From: Verrucomicrobiota bacterium
GTDB taxonomy: Bacteria > Verrucomicrobiota > Verrucomicrobiia > Opitutales > Opitutaceae
DNA length: 11,226 nucleotides
Reading direction: 5' to 3'
NCBI GenBank assembly: GCA_030832235.1
Contig: JAURJO010000126.1
Span: forward strand, 1 to 11,226
In this document: one piece after another, positions 1 through 7,441 of the stretch
How positions within the stretch are numbered: position 1 is the stretch's first letter
Layout: the number at the start of each line of letters is the position of its first letter
The notes under the pieces: model-generated
Told to the model about the DNA's origin: nothing
Seen by the model: the letters and a program-made list of their open reading frames with translations, nothing else
Database searches by the model: none
Translations under genes and position numbers: made by a program

Positions 1-1709
1 ATGTCGAGGTTGCCCGAGTTCGAACTGAGTCCGTTGACGGCCGGGCGGTAATACTTGGGGTTGGTGAAATCCAGACCGCCGTTTTGGATGAAGCGGGGGT
101 AGAGGTCGCTCTGGGTGCGGTCGAGGATCCAGCCGACGCCGGTCTCGCCATTGGGTCCGACGACGTTGTTGGTCGCGGAGCCCGGGCCACCGTTGGGACC
201 AACAAAGGGCACGTTGCCGAGGCGGTTAACCAGCGAGCCCTCGGCGCCGAGCGTCCGGTAACGAGTGCGGCTGTAGAGGCCGGCCCACTCGATCTCGAGG
301 CGGTTGAGGGTGTGTTCGCCGGCGACGTCGACGTGGCGCAGGCGCTGGTCGCGGTTGATCAGGGTGGAGGTGACGTCGATTAGAGCCGGGGCCGTTGTCC
401 CGGAGGTCGCGTTGGAGGCGGTGGGAACAGCGCGGACGGTGGTGATCCGGTCGGTCCAGCCTGGGACAACACCGGTGCTGGTGGCGTTGGGAACCGTCGT
501 CTGGCTGCCCGCGTAGGCGCGGGTCTGGTACTGACGGCGCATCGGCTCGGGCGCGTCGTTGTAGATCAGGTTCAGCTTGATCAGATTATTCCGGTCAAAG
601 CGGTAGTCCCACTTGGTGTTAAGACTGCGCTGCTTGCGGTTGTTGTAATTGTCGGTCGTGCGGTAGTCCCAAACGTACGCGGGTTGCGCGTTGGTCTGCT
701 GGTAGTCGCGCTGGGTGCGGTAGAACCCGAAGGCGTTCTCGGAGTTGAAGGCGTTTACCGAGACGGCGAGATTTTCGGTCGAGCTGCCGAAAATAGCGAA
801 CTTCTCGATGTAGGAGGCGTTGATGAGGGCGTGGTTGCGGTGGGCCTCGCGGAGCGGCACCTGCTCGGTGAACCACGGCGCCATACGGGCGGTGAAGTTC
901 AGGGTCACGCGGCGCTTCTCGCGCATGTTGAGCGGGGAGCGGGTTTTGAAGTTCACGCCGCCGCCGAGCGAATCGACCGGCTTGTCGGGCGTCTGGCCTT
1001 TCACGACCTCGATCGACTCGAACATCGCGCCCGTGAACGCCGTCATGCGGGTCGTGCGGGCCTGCGCGCTGAAGGAGGACATGCCGCCGCCATCGATCGT
1101 GATCGAGCTCATGCCCGCGCCCATGCCGCGCACGCTGATCACCTCGACCACCTCGTCGCCGGGATTTCCGAAGGCGACACCCGGCAGCCGGATCGCGAGC
1201 TCGGTCGCGTTCATGTTGGGCAGGTCGACGAGGGCGTCCATCGACGCGACATTCTTCAGGTTGTCCGCGTTGCGCTGCTGGGTGAGGGCGGACGACAGGC
1301 CGGCCTTTTCCGAGGTCACCTTGAATGTATCGAGCATAAGCACGTTGCTGCTCATTTCGAAGTCGCGCACCGCGACCTGGCCGGCGGCAAGGGTCACCGT
1401 GGAGCGTTGGGTATCAAGGCCGGTGTAGCTGACCACCAACTCGTGCGTACCTGCCGGAAGTTCGTTGAGGACGAAGCGACCGGTCTGGTCGACCAAGGCC
1501 ACGCGGCCCAAGGACGGGATTTCGACCTTGGCGCCGATCAGGCCGTTGCCGGTGGTCTTGTTGGTGACGTTGCCGGAAACAACGCCGTTGCCGGCGCGCT
1601 CGGCGGCTACAAGTGAGGTCACAGGCAGACTGCCGCTGAACAGGACGGCGGCGAGGAGGCACCACGCCATGAGGCGGGTGACGCGTTGGGACAGGTGCTG
1701 GAGGTTCAT
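1..1709 (-). CDS. TonB-dependent outer-membrane receptor, N-terminal part (runs off the window)
   Basis: The reading frame is open from the ATG at 1709 to the window edge (569 codons), so the C-terminal beta-barrel strands and stop are missing. Residues about 14-36 form a hydrophobic signal peptide ending near LVAAE. Residues about 42-120 look like a carboxypeptidase-regulatory-like beta-sandwich (GNVTNKTTGNGLIGAKVEIP, then DQTGRFVLNELPAG). A TonB-box-like LDTFKVTSEK follows at 126-135. The plug spans about 150-260, with ATELAIRLPGV, VISVRGMG, SSITIDGG, FESIEVVKGQTPDK and SLGGGVNFKTRSPL. The barrel begins after that, with alternating aromatic strands. The family imports chelates or oligosaccharides across the outer membrane using TonB/ExbBD energy; the ligand cannot be read here. 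No SusD-like partner is visible. A second Met at residue 14 is possible, but the first gives a normal n-region. No Shine-Dalgarno is seen upstream. Confidence 0.93.
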   Translation of the reverse strand, partial: MNLQHLSQRVTRLMAWCLLAAVLFSGSLPVTSLVAAERAGNGVVSGNVTNKTTGNGLIGAKVEIPSLGRVALVDQTGRFVLNELPAGTHELVVSYTGLDTQRSTVTLAAGQVAVRDFEMSSNVLMLDTFKVTSEKAGLSSALTQQRNADNLKNVASMDALVDLPNMNATELAIRLPGVAFGNPGDEVVEVISVRGMGAGMSSITIDGGGMSSFSAQARTTRMTAFTGAMFESIEVVKGQTPDKPVDSLGGGVNFKTRSPLNMREKRRVTLNFTARMAPWFTEQVPLREAHRNHALINASYIEKFAIFGSSTENLAVSVNAFNSENAFGFYRTQRDYQQTNAQPAYVWDYRTTDNYNNRKQRSLNTKWDYRFDRNNLIKLNLIYNDAPEPMRRQYQTRAYAGSQTTVPNATSTGVVPGWTDRITTVRAVPTASNATSGTTAPALIDVTSTLINRDQRLRHVDVAGEHTLNRLEIEWAGLYSRTRYRTLGAEGSLVNRLGNVPFVGPNGGPGSATNNVVGPNGETGVGWILDRTQSDLYPRFIQNGGLDFTNPKYYRPAVNGLSSNSGNLD

Positions 1710-1965
1710 GGGTTTTGCTGAAATTCAGCCCGCGGGGGTCGCGGGGACGGGGAAAAGATTGGGCGATCGCCGGCCCCGACCGGCAAGTTCAAATTCACCT
1801 GAAATCGTCTATCCTGCACGAGTCCGCCGAGGGAAGGTGAATCCTTGGTCCGGAGCGTTTCGGCGTTCCCTCGCGGGGAATTACCTCGACTTTTCCGAGG
1901 GCGATGGTTGCGTGCCAAACTTCCGTCCCGGCGGGTCGCCGTCAGGACGCCTCCTTTTCCGTCAA
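1710..1965. promoter_or_regulatory. Divergent intergenic region between the TonB receptor and the phosphorylase gene
   Basis: This 256-bp gap separates two divergently read genes and must hold both promoters, but I cannot point to a convincing -35/-10 pair on either strand. It contains an 8-bp inverted repeat (ATTCACCT at 1793-1800, AGGTGAAT at 1835-1842, 34-bp spacer) and the palindrome GCGATCGC at 1763-1770. It also contains two small consecutive hairpins in the phosphorylase leader (TTCCC/GGGAA, 1866-1880; CCTCG/CGAGG, 1884-1900). None has a T-run. Repeats this short are expected by chance in a region this size, so a regulatory role is only a possibility. Confidence 0.4.
1717..1729. promoter_or_regulatory. 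Short perfect palindrome in the receptor 5' leader (possible operator)
   Basis: GCTGAA-A-TTCAGC is a perfect 6-bp dyad with one central base. It ends 8 bp upstream of the receptor start codon, on the side that would be transcribed into its leader. A repressor site or small leader hairpin at this place could affect transcription or ribosome access. Only the symmetry and position support this. Confidence 0.25.
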
Positions 1966-3312
1966 ATGAGCAGCAAACGAAACATCCCAACCCGCCGGTT
2001 CGTAAAGCCATCGTTCACGTTCCTGATCGAGAAAAAGCGTGATGGTGGGGAGTTTACGCAAGAGGAGATCCGGTACATCATCGATAGCACGCTGGATGGC
2101 GAGATGCCGCAGCGCCAGCTCGCCGCCTTGGCGATGTCGATCTACTTCTCCGGCATGTCGGCCCAGGAGACGGCCGACCTGACCGAGGAAATGATGCTTT
2201 CCGGCGAGGTCATCGACCTCTCCCACATCGCTAAGCCCAAGATCGACAAATACTCCACGGGCGGAGTCGGCGATAAGACATCCTTGGTCCTTGTTCCGCT
2301 GGCCATGGCTTCCGGAGTGGTGGTCCCGATGATGTGCGGCGTCGAGCACGACTACATCATCAATACGTTGGACAAGCTCGGGGCGGTCCCGGGCTTCAAG
2401 GGGAACCACAGCAACGAACAGTTCTCCAGCCAGCTCTCCCGCATCGGCGGGGCCATTATGGCCCAGACCGAGGATCTCGCCCCAGCGGACGCCAAGTTCT
2501 ACGAACTCCGCAAGGAGACCGGCACCATCCCGAGCCTCCCCCTCATCACCGGCAGCGTGCTGTCCCGGAAGCTGGCCGAAGGCTCCGAGGGGCTCGTGAT
2601 TGATGTGAAGTGGGGCAACGGGTCCTTCATCAAGGATCTTGAGCAGGCCAAGCAGCTCGCCCGTTCCATGACCCGAGTGGGTCGTTCTATGAAGCGCCGG
2701 TGCGTCGCCCTGGTCACCGACATGAACCAGCCGCTTGGCGACTCCGTCGGCACCGCGCTTGAGGTGAAGGAGGCCATCAAGCTTCTGAAGGGTGAGGGCG
2801 CCGATGACATGAAGGAGTTGGTCCTCAAGCTCGGCATGGAGATTGTCCGTCTCGCCGGCGTCGCGGGCTCCACACTCTCGGCCAAGCAGACTGTCCAGCG
2901 TCACCTCACTGACGGTTCGGCGCTCGCCAAGCTGAAGGAGCTCGTGAAGGCGCAGGGCGGTGACACGTCGTTCATCGATAACCCGGACAAGTTCACGCCG
3001 GCCCGCCACATCCGTAAACTGCCCGCCCCCAAGCGCGGCTACGTGCACACGATCAATGCGGCCATGATCGCGCGCGGCGTGCATATCCTCGGCGCGGGGT
3101 GCGATGCCAACCACGGCAAGATCGACTACTCCGTCGGCGTTTCCGAGGTGAAGAAAGTCGGCACGCAGGTGAAGCAGGGCGAGCCGCTGATGATGATCCA
3201 TTACAACGACGAGGCGAAGCTCGAGCAGGCGTTGGAGTACTTTAAAAACGCCTACCGCCTTGCTCCCAAGCGGCCGACGCCTCCGCCGCTGATCGTTGAG
3301 CGCGTGGCCTGA
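1966..3312 (+). CDS. deoA: Divergent thymidine/pyrimidine-nucleoside phosphorylase family protein
   Basis: The protein has 448 aa, close to the usual 430-440. The family cleaves (deoxy)pyrimidine nucleosides with phosphate to base plus pentose-1-phosphate in the cytosol. The N-terminal helical domain starts near residue 18; the glycosyltransferase-like alpha/beta domain spans about 85-350; a PYNP_C-type domain covers about 355-430 (IDYSVGV, KKVGTQVKQGEPLMMI). With a constant offset of 11 from E. coli TP, Lys84, Ser86, Ser95, Thr123, Arg171 and Ser186 are kept as K95, S97, S106, T134, R182 and S197. However, His85 is Y96, Ser113 is C124, and Lys190 is R201. The signature normally reading SGRGLGHTGGT is CGVEHDYIINT. 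Catalytic activity and substrate are therefore uncertain. The frame stays open upstream, but ATG 1966 leaves only a 17-residue extension and the upstream part has no family similarity. The leader is pyrimidine-rich with no Shine-Dalgarno. Confidence 0.9.
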   Translation: MSSKRNIPTRRFVKPSFTFLIEKKRDGGEFTQEEIRYIIDSTLDGEMPQRQLAALAMSIYFSGMSAQETADLTEEMMLSGEVIDLSHIAKPKIDKYSTGGVGDKTSLVLVPLAMASGVVVPMMCGVEHDYIINTLDKLGAVPGFKGNHSNEQFSSQLSRIGGAIMAQTEDLAPADAKFYELRKETGTIPSLPLITGSVLSRKLAEGSEGLVIDVKWGNGSFIKDLEQAKQLARSMTRVGRSMKRRCVALVTDMNQPLGDSVGTALEVKEAIKLLKGEGADDMKELVLKLGMEIVRLAGVAGSTLSAKQTVQRHLTDGSALAKLKELVKAQGGDTSFIDNPDKFTPARHIRKLPAPKRGYVHTINAAMIARGVHILGAGCDANHGKIDYSVGVSEVKKVGTQVKQGEPLMMIHYNDEAKLEQALEYFKNAYRLAPKRPTPPPLIVERVA

Positions 3313-3335
3313 CCCGCGTTTTTCCGCGACTCCCG

Positions 3336-3366
3336 GGGCCGGCTGTCCGCAGCCGGCCCTTCTTTT
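3336..3366 (+). terminator. Intrinsic terminator after the phosphorylase gene
   Basis: There is a perfect 10-bp stem, GGGCCGGCTG and CAGCCGGCCC, with a four-base TCCG loop, followed directly by TTCTTTT. It begins 24 bp after the phosphorylase stop and ends 33 bp before the methyltransferase start, so the two same-strand genes are probably separate transcription units. Confidence 0.9.
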
Positions 3367-3399
3367 CGCTGACTATCTTTCCGCCTCGCACCCGTTCGC

Positions 3400-4638
3400 G
3401 TGGAAACCTCACCCGCCGTTCCCGAATCTGCCGGCCGTCCGCCCCCGCCCGAGCGCTCCGCGCGGCCGCGGCCTTGGGCACAGCTCAAGTTCTTCACCTT
3501 TCAACCGGCGATCTTCCCGCGGATGCTCGGCGACGTTTCGGCCGATGCGCGGCCCGGCGACCTGGTGCATGTCTATGACAAGGCGGGCTATCTCGCTGGC
3601 GGCGGTCTCTTCAACCCGCGGGCAAAAATCCCGCTTCGCGTAGTCTGCCATTCCGGGAACCCCGTCGATGAGGCTTACTTTGAAGGGGCGTTGCGGCGCG
3701 CCGTGGCGCTCCGTCGCGACGTTTTCCGGCTCGATGAGGCGACCGACGCCTACCGGCTGATCAATTCCGATGGGGACGGACTCAGCGGGCTGACGATCGA
3801 CCGCTACGGGGACACGCTGCTCTGCGAAGTTTACAGCTTGGGCATCGCGCAACGCCTGCCGACGTGGCTGCCCATTCTGCATGAACTCGCCGGTACTCGT
3901 TTCGCGCGGGTTCACGTCGATCATGACCTGGGCAGCTTGGAGGGAATCAAACCCTCCTTGTTCAAGGAGACCAACGCCGCCGCGCCGCGCACGGTGAAGA
4001 TCCGCGAGCACGGGGTGCGTTACGAGGTGGACTTCGCCGAAGGCCACAAGACGGGTTTCTTTTGTGACCAACGCGACAACCGCCGGGCGCTCGCCCGCTT
4101 CACGCGAGGCGCCCGCGTGCTTGATCTCTGCTGCTACACGGGAGGTTTCTCGCTGAATGCGAAGGTCACCGGCGGCGCGGAGGAAGTCACGAGCGTCGAT
4201 CTTGACGAGGCGGCGATCGCCCAGGCCCGCCGCAACGCGAACCTAAACCAGGCCCGTCTCAAGTTTGTCCACGCCGACGCCTTCGCCTACGCGCGGCAGA
4301 TGCAGACCAACGGGGAGAAATGGGACGTCGTCGTGCTCGATCCGCCCAAGTTCATCTTCACCCGCGACGAACACGGCAATTGGGAAGGGCGCCAGAAATA
4401 CGAGGACCTGAACCTGCTCGCCATTTCGCTGGTGAAACCCGGCGGCATCTTCGTCACCTGCTCCTGCTCCGGCCTGCTCTCGCTCGAGGATTTCGAGGGC
4501 CACGTGATTCGCGCCGCACACCGGCAGGGACGTCGGCTGCAGTTCCTCGACCGCACCGGACCCGGGCCGGACCACCCGGTGTTCTCCAACTGTCTCGAGA
4601 GCCGCTACCTCAAGGTGATCTGGTCGCGGGTGGTTTGA
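3400..4638 (+). CDS. Class I SAM-dependent rRNA methyltransferase, RlmI-like (COG1092)
   Basis: The protein is 412 aa with a GTG start; an in-frame stop at 3370-3372 rules out a longer form and the next ATG (residue 42) lies inside the PUA-like region. RlmI-type enzymes methylate a cytosine C5 in 23S rRNA with S-adenosylmethionine. Residues about 28-82 correspond to the N-terminal PUA-like domain (PGDLVHVYD, FNPRAKIPLRVV). Residues about 95-215 form the central EEHEE-like domain (RLINSDGDGLSGLTIDRYGD). The Rossmann domain follows: motif I VLDLCCYTGGFSLNA (240-254), acidic SAM loop SVDLDEAA, motif IV VVLDPPKF (311-318) and FVTCSCSG (351-358), with SRYLKVI near the end. The usual GRE-HPW-F stretch of the PUA domain reads FFTFQPAIF here. 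The exact target nucleotide is not known. It converges on the cytochrome gene with 31 bp between stops and no clear terminator. Confidence 0.92.
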   Translation: METSPAVPESAGRPPPPERSARPRPWAQLKFFTFQPAIFPRMLGDVSADARPGDLVHVYDKAGYLAGGGLFNPRAKIPLRVVCHSGNPVDEAYFEGALRRAVALRRDVFRLDEATDAYRLINSDGDGLSGLTIDRYGDTLLCEVYSLGIAQRLPTWLPILHELAGTRFARVHVDHDLGSLEGIKPSLFKETNAAAPRTVKIREHGVRYEVDFAEGHKTGFFCDQRDNRRALARFTRGARVLDLCCYTGGFSLNAKVTGGAEEVTSVDLDEAAIAQARRNANLNQARLKFVHADAFAYARQMQTNGEKWDVVVLDPPKFIFTRDEHGNWEGRQKYEDLNLLAISLVKPGGIFVTCSCSGLLSLEDFEGHVIRAAHRQGRRLQFLDRTGPGPDHPVFSNCLESRYLKVIWSRVV

Positions 4639-4669
4639 TTCGACCCCGTGTTCCGCTCCGGCCGCGGGT

Positions 4670-7357
4670 TCAGCGCAGGGTCTTGATGTGGAGGATCAGT
4701 GAATCGATCTGTGTTTCCGTGAGGACGCCCGCGTAGCTCGCCATCGCGTATTCACCCTTTTCGAACCCCGCCGCCAGCTTGGCGCTTGGCTCAAGGATCG
4801 ACTCGCGCAGGTAGGCTTCGTCCGCGGTGATTTCCCGCGCTTTGCCGCTGATGAATACCTTGCGTTGCGAGCCGTAGAGCCCTTGCCAGGGCGGACCCGA
4901 ACGCGCCACGGCCGGATTGTTGTCGGATCCGTGGCAGGCGACGCATGCGAACATCTGCGCCAGACGCGCGCCTTCCGCTGCACTGGGTGGCGCGGCGGAG
5001 ACCGTCGCGGCGGCGGCGCGCGCCGTAAGATCCACCTTCAGTGGAGCGAAGCCTTCGGCGACCGGATTGAACGTCGCGAGTTCGTAGGGGGTGGTGTAGG
5101 CGTTGTCGTGGAAGGTGAGCCCGTCAGCGGTCGCGAGCGACCAGCCCACGCGGAGTTGCATCACCGGTTTCATGCCGGGCACCGCCACGAAAACGGAGCG
5201 GGCGTCGCGCGAGACATAGGCGGCGCTAGGCGTCAGCGCATCCTGACCCGGTGCACCGTCGGCCTTGTACATCGCCGAGCCGTACTTGCTGGTTCGCCGG
5301 TAGGACCACGATTGCAGGGAGTAGTTCGCCGGGTCCGAGGCGACGCGCGGATCCAACGCCACGTCGAAACGCAGCAGCACCCCGTCTGTCATGGGAGCAA
5401 CTTCGGCGGGCAGAGTGACCGGGGTGCTGGTCCGGCGCAGGCGGCCGAGGCCGGCGGTGACATCGATCACGTTGCCCCAACCGATCACTTGGAAACCCGC
5501 CACGTAAAGCAGGCCGTCCGCGGGGTTGACCGCGCCGTTCAATGGCGGGTAATCGATGTCCTTGGTGATGCTCACCACCGCGGCCTGCGGCCGTTTCCCT
5601 CGGCGGTTGAAGAGCACGCGGAAAAATTCCGGTCGGTTGTAGCCGAGGTGGACGAGGCCGCCGTTCAGCGGCCCGAGGTTGGCGCCGTGCAGCCAGACTT
5701 GGGAGAGGGCGGACGCGTTGACAGGGTGCGGAATCCAGGTGAGCGGATCGGCGATCGGGGCGGGGTACTTCTCCACCGGCTCAAAGGGCGCAAGGAATCC
5801 GTGGAAATTGCCGTTCTCGACAATGAACAGCGGCGTCGAGGGCACGTAGTTGCCCTGTTGATCACTCGACGTCACGAGACCGGAGACCGGATCGACTCCG
5901 ATGTTCGGTTGGCGAAATCCCCGGCCGAGGACGGTGACCTTGCGGCCGTCTGCGCTCACGCGGAGCACACTGCCGTTGTGCTTCCCTTGTGTGGTCGCCT
6001 GTTGGCCGCCCTTCGCGAGGAAAAACTCGCCGCCGGGGCCGACGCGGATCTGCGAGGGGAACTCGCGCATGTCCGCGGTCTGGCCGAAGCCATTCGCGAA
6101 CATTTCATGCACGTCGGCCTCGCCGTCCCCGTTGGTATCGCGGAGCCGCCAGATGCCGTTGCGGTCGAAGGCGAAGATTTCGCCGCCGCGGATCGCGATG
6201 GTCATCGGCTCGTGCAACCCCGAGGTGAACCGGCGCCACGTCACGCGGCCGGAGGTCTCGTCCAGGCCGCGCACCAGCCAGACGTCGCCGTCGAGCGTGA
6301 TCATCACCGCGGTGCCATCGGGAAGGAATTGAATGTCAGCCGGCCGGACACCGCGGCGCCACGGGTTTTCAACGGGAAGGTCGATGCGGTCGATGACGTA
6401 GGCCGCGTTGCTCTTCGAAGAGCGAACCGTGGTGAAGACTTCGCCCTTCCAGCGCTGCATAACATCCGATGGAGCGGGCTCGCCTCCGCGAACCTGTGGT
6501 GCAACGGCGGCCCCGTGATTGAACGCCACGGTGAGACGGAGCGGGCGCGAACGCGGGGACAGGAGCAGGCTCGTCACGCCTTTTTCGTCGATAAGCCGCG
6601 CGGAATCCGCGGTCGCATCCATAGGCAGGCCAAGCGAAACGAGCGTTCCGGGAGCCTTCACGCCGAGGACGATCCGAAGCGCCTTCGGTGAAGCGCCTAG
6701 CTCGAAGTTCCGCGTGATCACCGTCGCGTCCGCTTCGCTTCCGGCGGTAAGCCACTCGGAAACCGTGGTTTGGCCGAGCCGGTATTCCAGCACCGCACGT
6801 CGGCCCCCCGTCCGTACTGCGTTGAAACGACCCAATTCCTCCGGCAGCGCGCCGCGGCCGACTTCCTCCGGGCTCGGCGCCGGTTCGCGCGGATCGGTGA
6901 GGGAGAGCGACTCGCCTTCGTTGCCGCCCGGATAGGTGCCGGTGGCGATCCATGGCCGGCCGTCGGGGCGGGGAAGATTGGTCTGACCTCCGGGAGTCTT
7001 GCGCGATATGTCTTGGTAAGACCCGGGGGCGAGCGCAGTCGGCGTCACACCCGCGCCTTGCCAGATCATCGTGAAGCGCAGCAGGTCCGGGTCAAAACAG
7101 GCCCAGCAACCGAGTCCTAGATTCAGTACGATGCCGCGCGGGGCAAGGTTGTCGGCCGGCAGACCGAGTCCGGCCTTTCTGGCGTCGAGGATGGACGAGA
7201 AGAAGGGAAAGTCGGCCTCCACCCAGGGGGCGTCGGAAACGACCGTCTTGCCCGGAGCGGCGGCGTGGAGGCTCGTGGTCGCGGTGATGGCGGCGAAAAG
7301 GATCGCGAGGCCGGCGCGACGGCGCGGGGTGGGCGGCGGGGTTTCTCGTGGCGTCAT
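4670..7357 (-). CDS. Secreted DUF6797 / beta-propeller / cytochrome c fusion protein
   Basis: The protein is 895 aa, exported to the periplasm or cell surface. The start at 7357 places a twin-charged n-region (PRRR) and the hydrophobic core AGLAILFAAITATTSLHAAA as a normal signal peptide; an in-frame ATG at 7438 would add 27 polar residues in front of it. Residues about 44-310 fit the DUF6797 type seen in Verrucomicrobia and Planctomycetes (PWVEADFPFFSSILDARKAG, CWACFDPDLLRFTMIWQGAG). Residues about 325-635 resemble a sugar-dehydrogenase-like propeller (RPADIQFLPDGTAVMITLDG; Ca-type loop DTNGDGEAD at 407-415). An Ig-like segment lies at about 655-760. The C-terminal cytochrome c has heme motif CVACH (805-809) and a likely axial Met872 (GEYAMASYAG). 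It probably passes electrons from oxidation of a sugar or related substrate; the substrate is unknown. It is divergent from the sulfatase, suggesting a joint role in glycan use. Confidence 0.88.
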   Translation of the reverse strand: MTPRETPPPTPRRRAGLAILFAAITATTSLHAAAPGKTVVSDAPWVEADFPFFSSILDARKAGLGLPADNLAPRGIVLNLGLGCWACFDPDLLRFTMIWQGAGVTPTALAPGSYQDISRKTPGGQTNLPRPDGRPWIATGTYPGGNEGESLSLTDPREPAPSPEEVGRGALPEELGRFNAVRTGGRRAVLEYRLGQTTVSEWLTAGSEADATVITRNFELGASPKALRIVLGVKAPGTLVSLGLPMDATADSARLIDEKGVTSLLLSPRSRPLRLTVAFNHGAAVAPQVRGGEPAPSDVMQRWKGEVFTTVRSSKSNAAYVIDRIDLPVENPWRRGVRPADIQFLPDGTAVMITLDGDVWLVRGLDETSGRVTWRRFTSGLHEPMTIAIRGGEIFAFDRNGIWRLRDTNGDGEADVHEMFANGFGQTADMREFPSQIRVGPGGEFFLAKGGQQATTQGKHNGSVLRVSADGRKVTVLGRGFRQPNIGVDPVSGLVTSSDQQGNYVPSTPLFIVENGNFHGFLAPFEPVEKYPAPIADPLTWIPHPVNASALSQVWLHGANLGPLNGGLVHLGYNRPEFFRVLFNRRGKRPQAAVVSITKDIDYPPLNGAVNPADGLLYVAGFQVIGWGNVIDVTAGLGRLRRTSTPVTLPAEVAPMTDGVLLRFDVALDPRVASDPANYSLQSWSYRRTSKYGSAMYKADGAPGQDALTPSAAYVSRDARSVFVAVPGMKPVMQLRVGWSLATADGLTFHDNAYTTPYELATFNPVAEGFAPLKVDLTARAAAATVSAAPPSAAEGARLAQMFACVACHGSDNNPAVARSGPPWQGLYGSQRKVFISGKAREITADEAYLRESILEPSAKLAAGFEKGEYAMASYAGVLTETQIDSLILHIKTLR

Positions 7358-7441
7358 CGGATTTCGATTCGAAGGTTGCCGTCGGCCGAGGTGCGCCCAA
7401 GAGAAATCTTCGACGCGCCGTTCGCTCGTCCCTTTCACCCC
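7358..7441. promoter_or_regulatory. Compact divergent promoter region between cytochrome and sulfatase genes
   Basis: Only 84 bp separate the two start codons, so both promoters must overlap or lie partly inside the genes. The region holds the dyad TTCGA-T-TCGAA at 7363-7373. It also holds a wider 6-bp inverted repeat, TCGAAG at 7369-7374 and CTTCGA at 7408-7413. A shared regulator binding TTCGAA-like half-sites would be a simple arrangement, but no consensus promoter is evident. Confidence 0.4.

Noticed and set aside
1465..1965. In-frame extension of the phosphorylase gene upstream of 1966
   Set aside because: The frame is open by chance through the antisense of the TonB receptor and the intergenic region; the translated part has no family similarity, and ATG 1966 gives the expected length.
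2335..2367. Frameshift or sequencing error as the cause of the altered phosphorylase signature
   Set aside because: No combination of local indels in the other two frames restores SGRGLGHTGGT; the other two frames read RRARLHHQY and ASSTTTSSI, and flanking residues align in register on both sides. Substitutions at Y96 and R201 lie well outside the segment.
1942..3201. 419-codon open frame antisense to the phosphorylase gene
   Set aside because: It shows shadow-frame composition and no family match; the plus strand encodes a clear homologue.
4639..4669. Bidirectional terminator between the methyltransferase and cytochrome genes
   Set aside because: Only a weak mismatched stem (GACCCCG against CGGGTTC) is present and there is no T-run on either strand.
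4865..6691. 608-codon open frame antisense to the DUF6797-cytochrome gene
   Set aside because: It is low-complexity, Arg/Gly/His/Val-rich, with no motifs, and fully overlaps a gene with clear domains.
7358..7438. Longer start for the cytochrome protein at 7438
   Set aside because: It would put 27 polar residues before the signal peptide and overlap nearly the whole divergent region.
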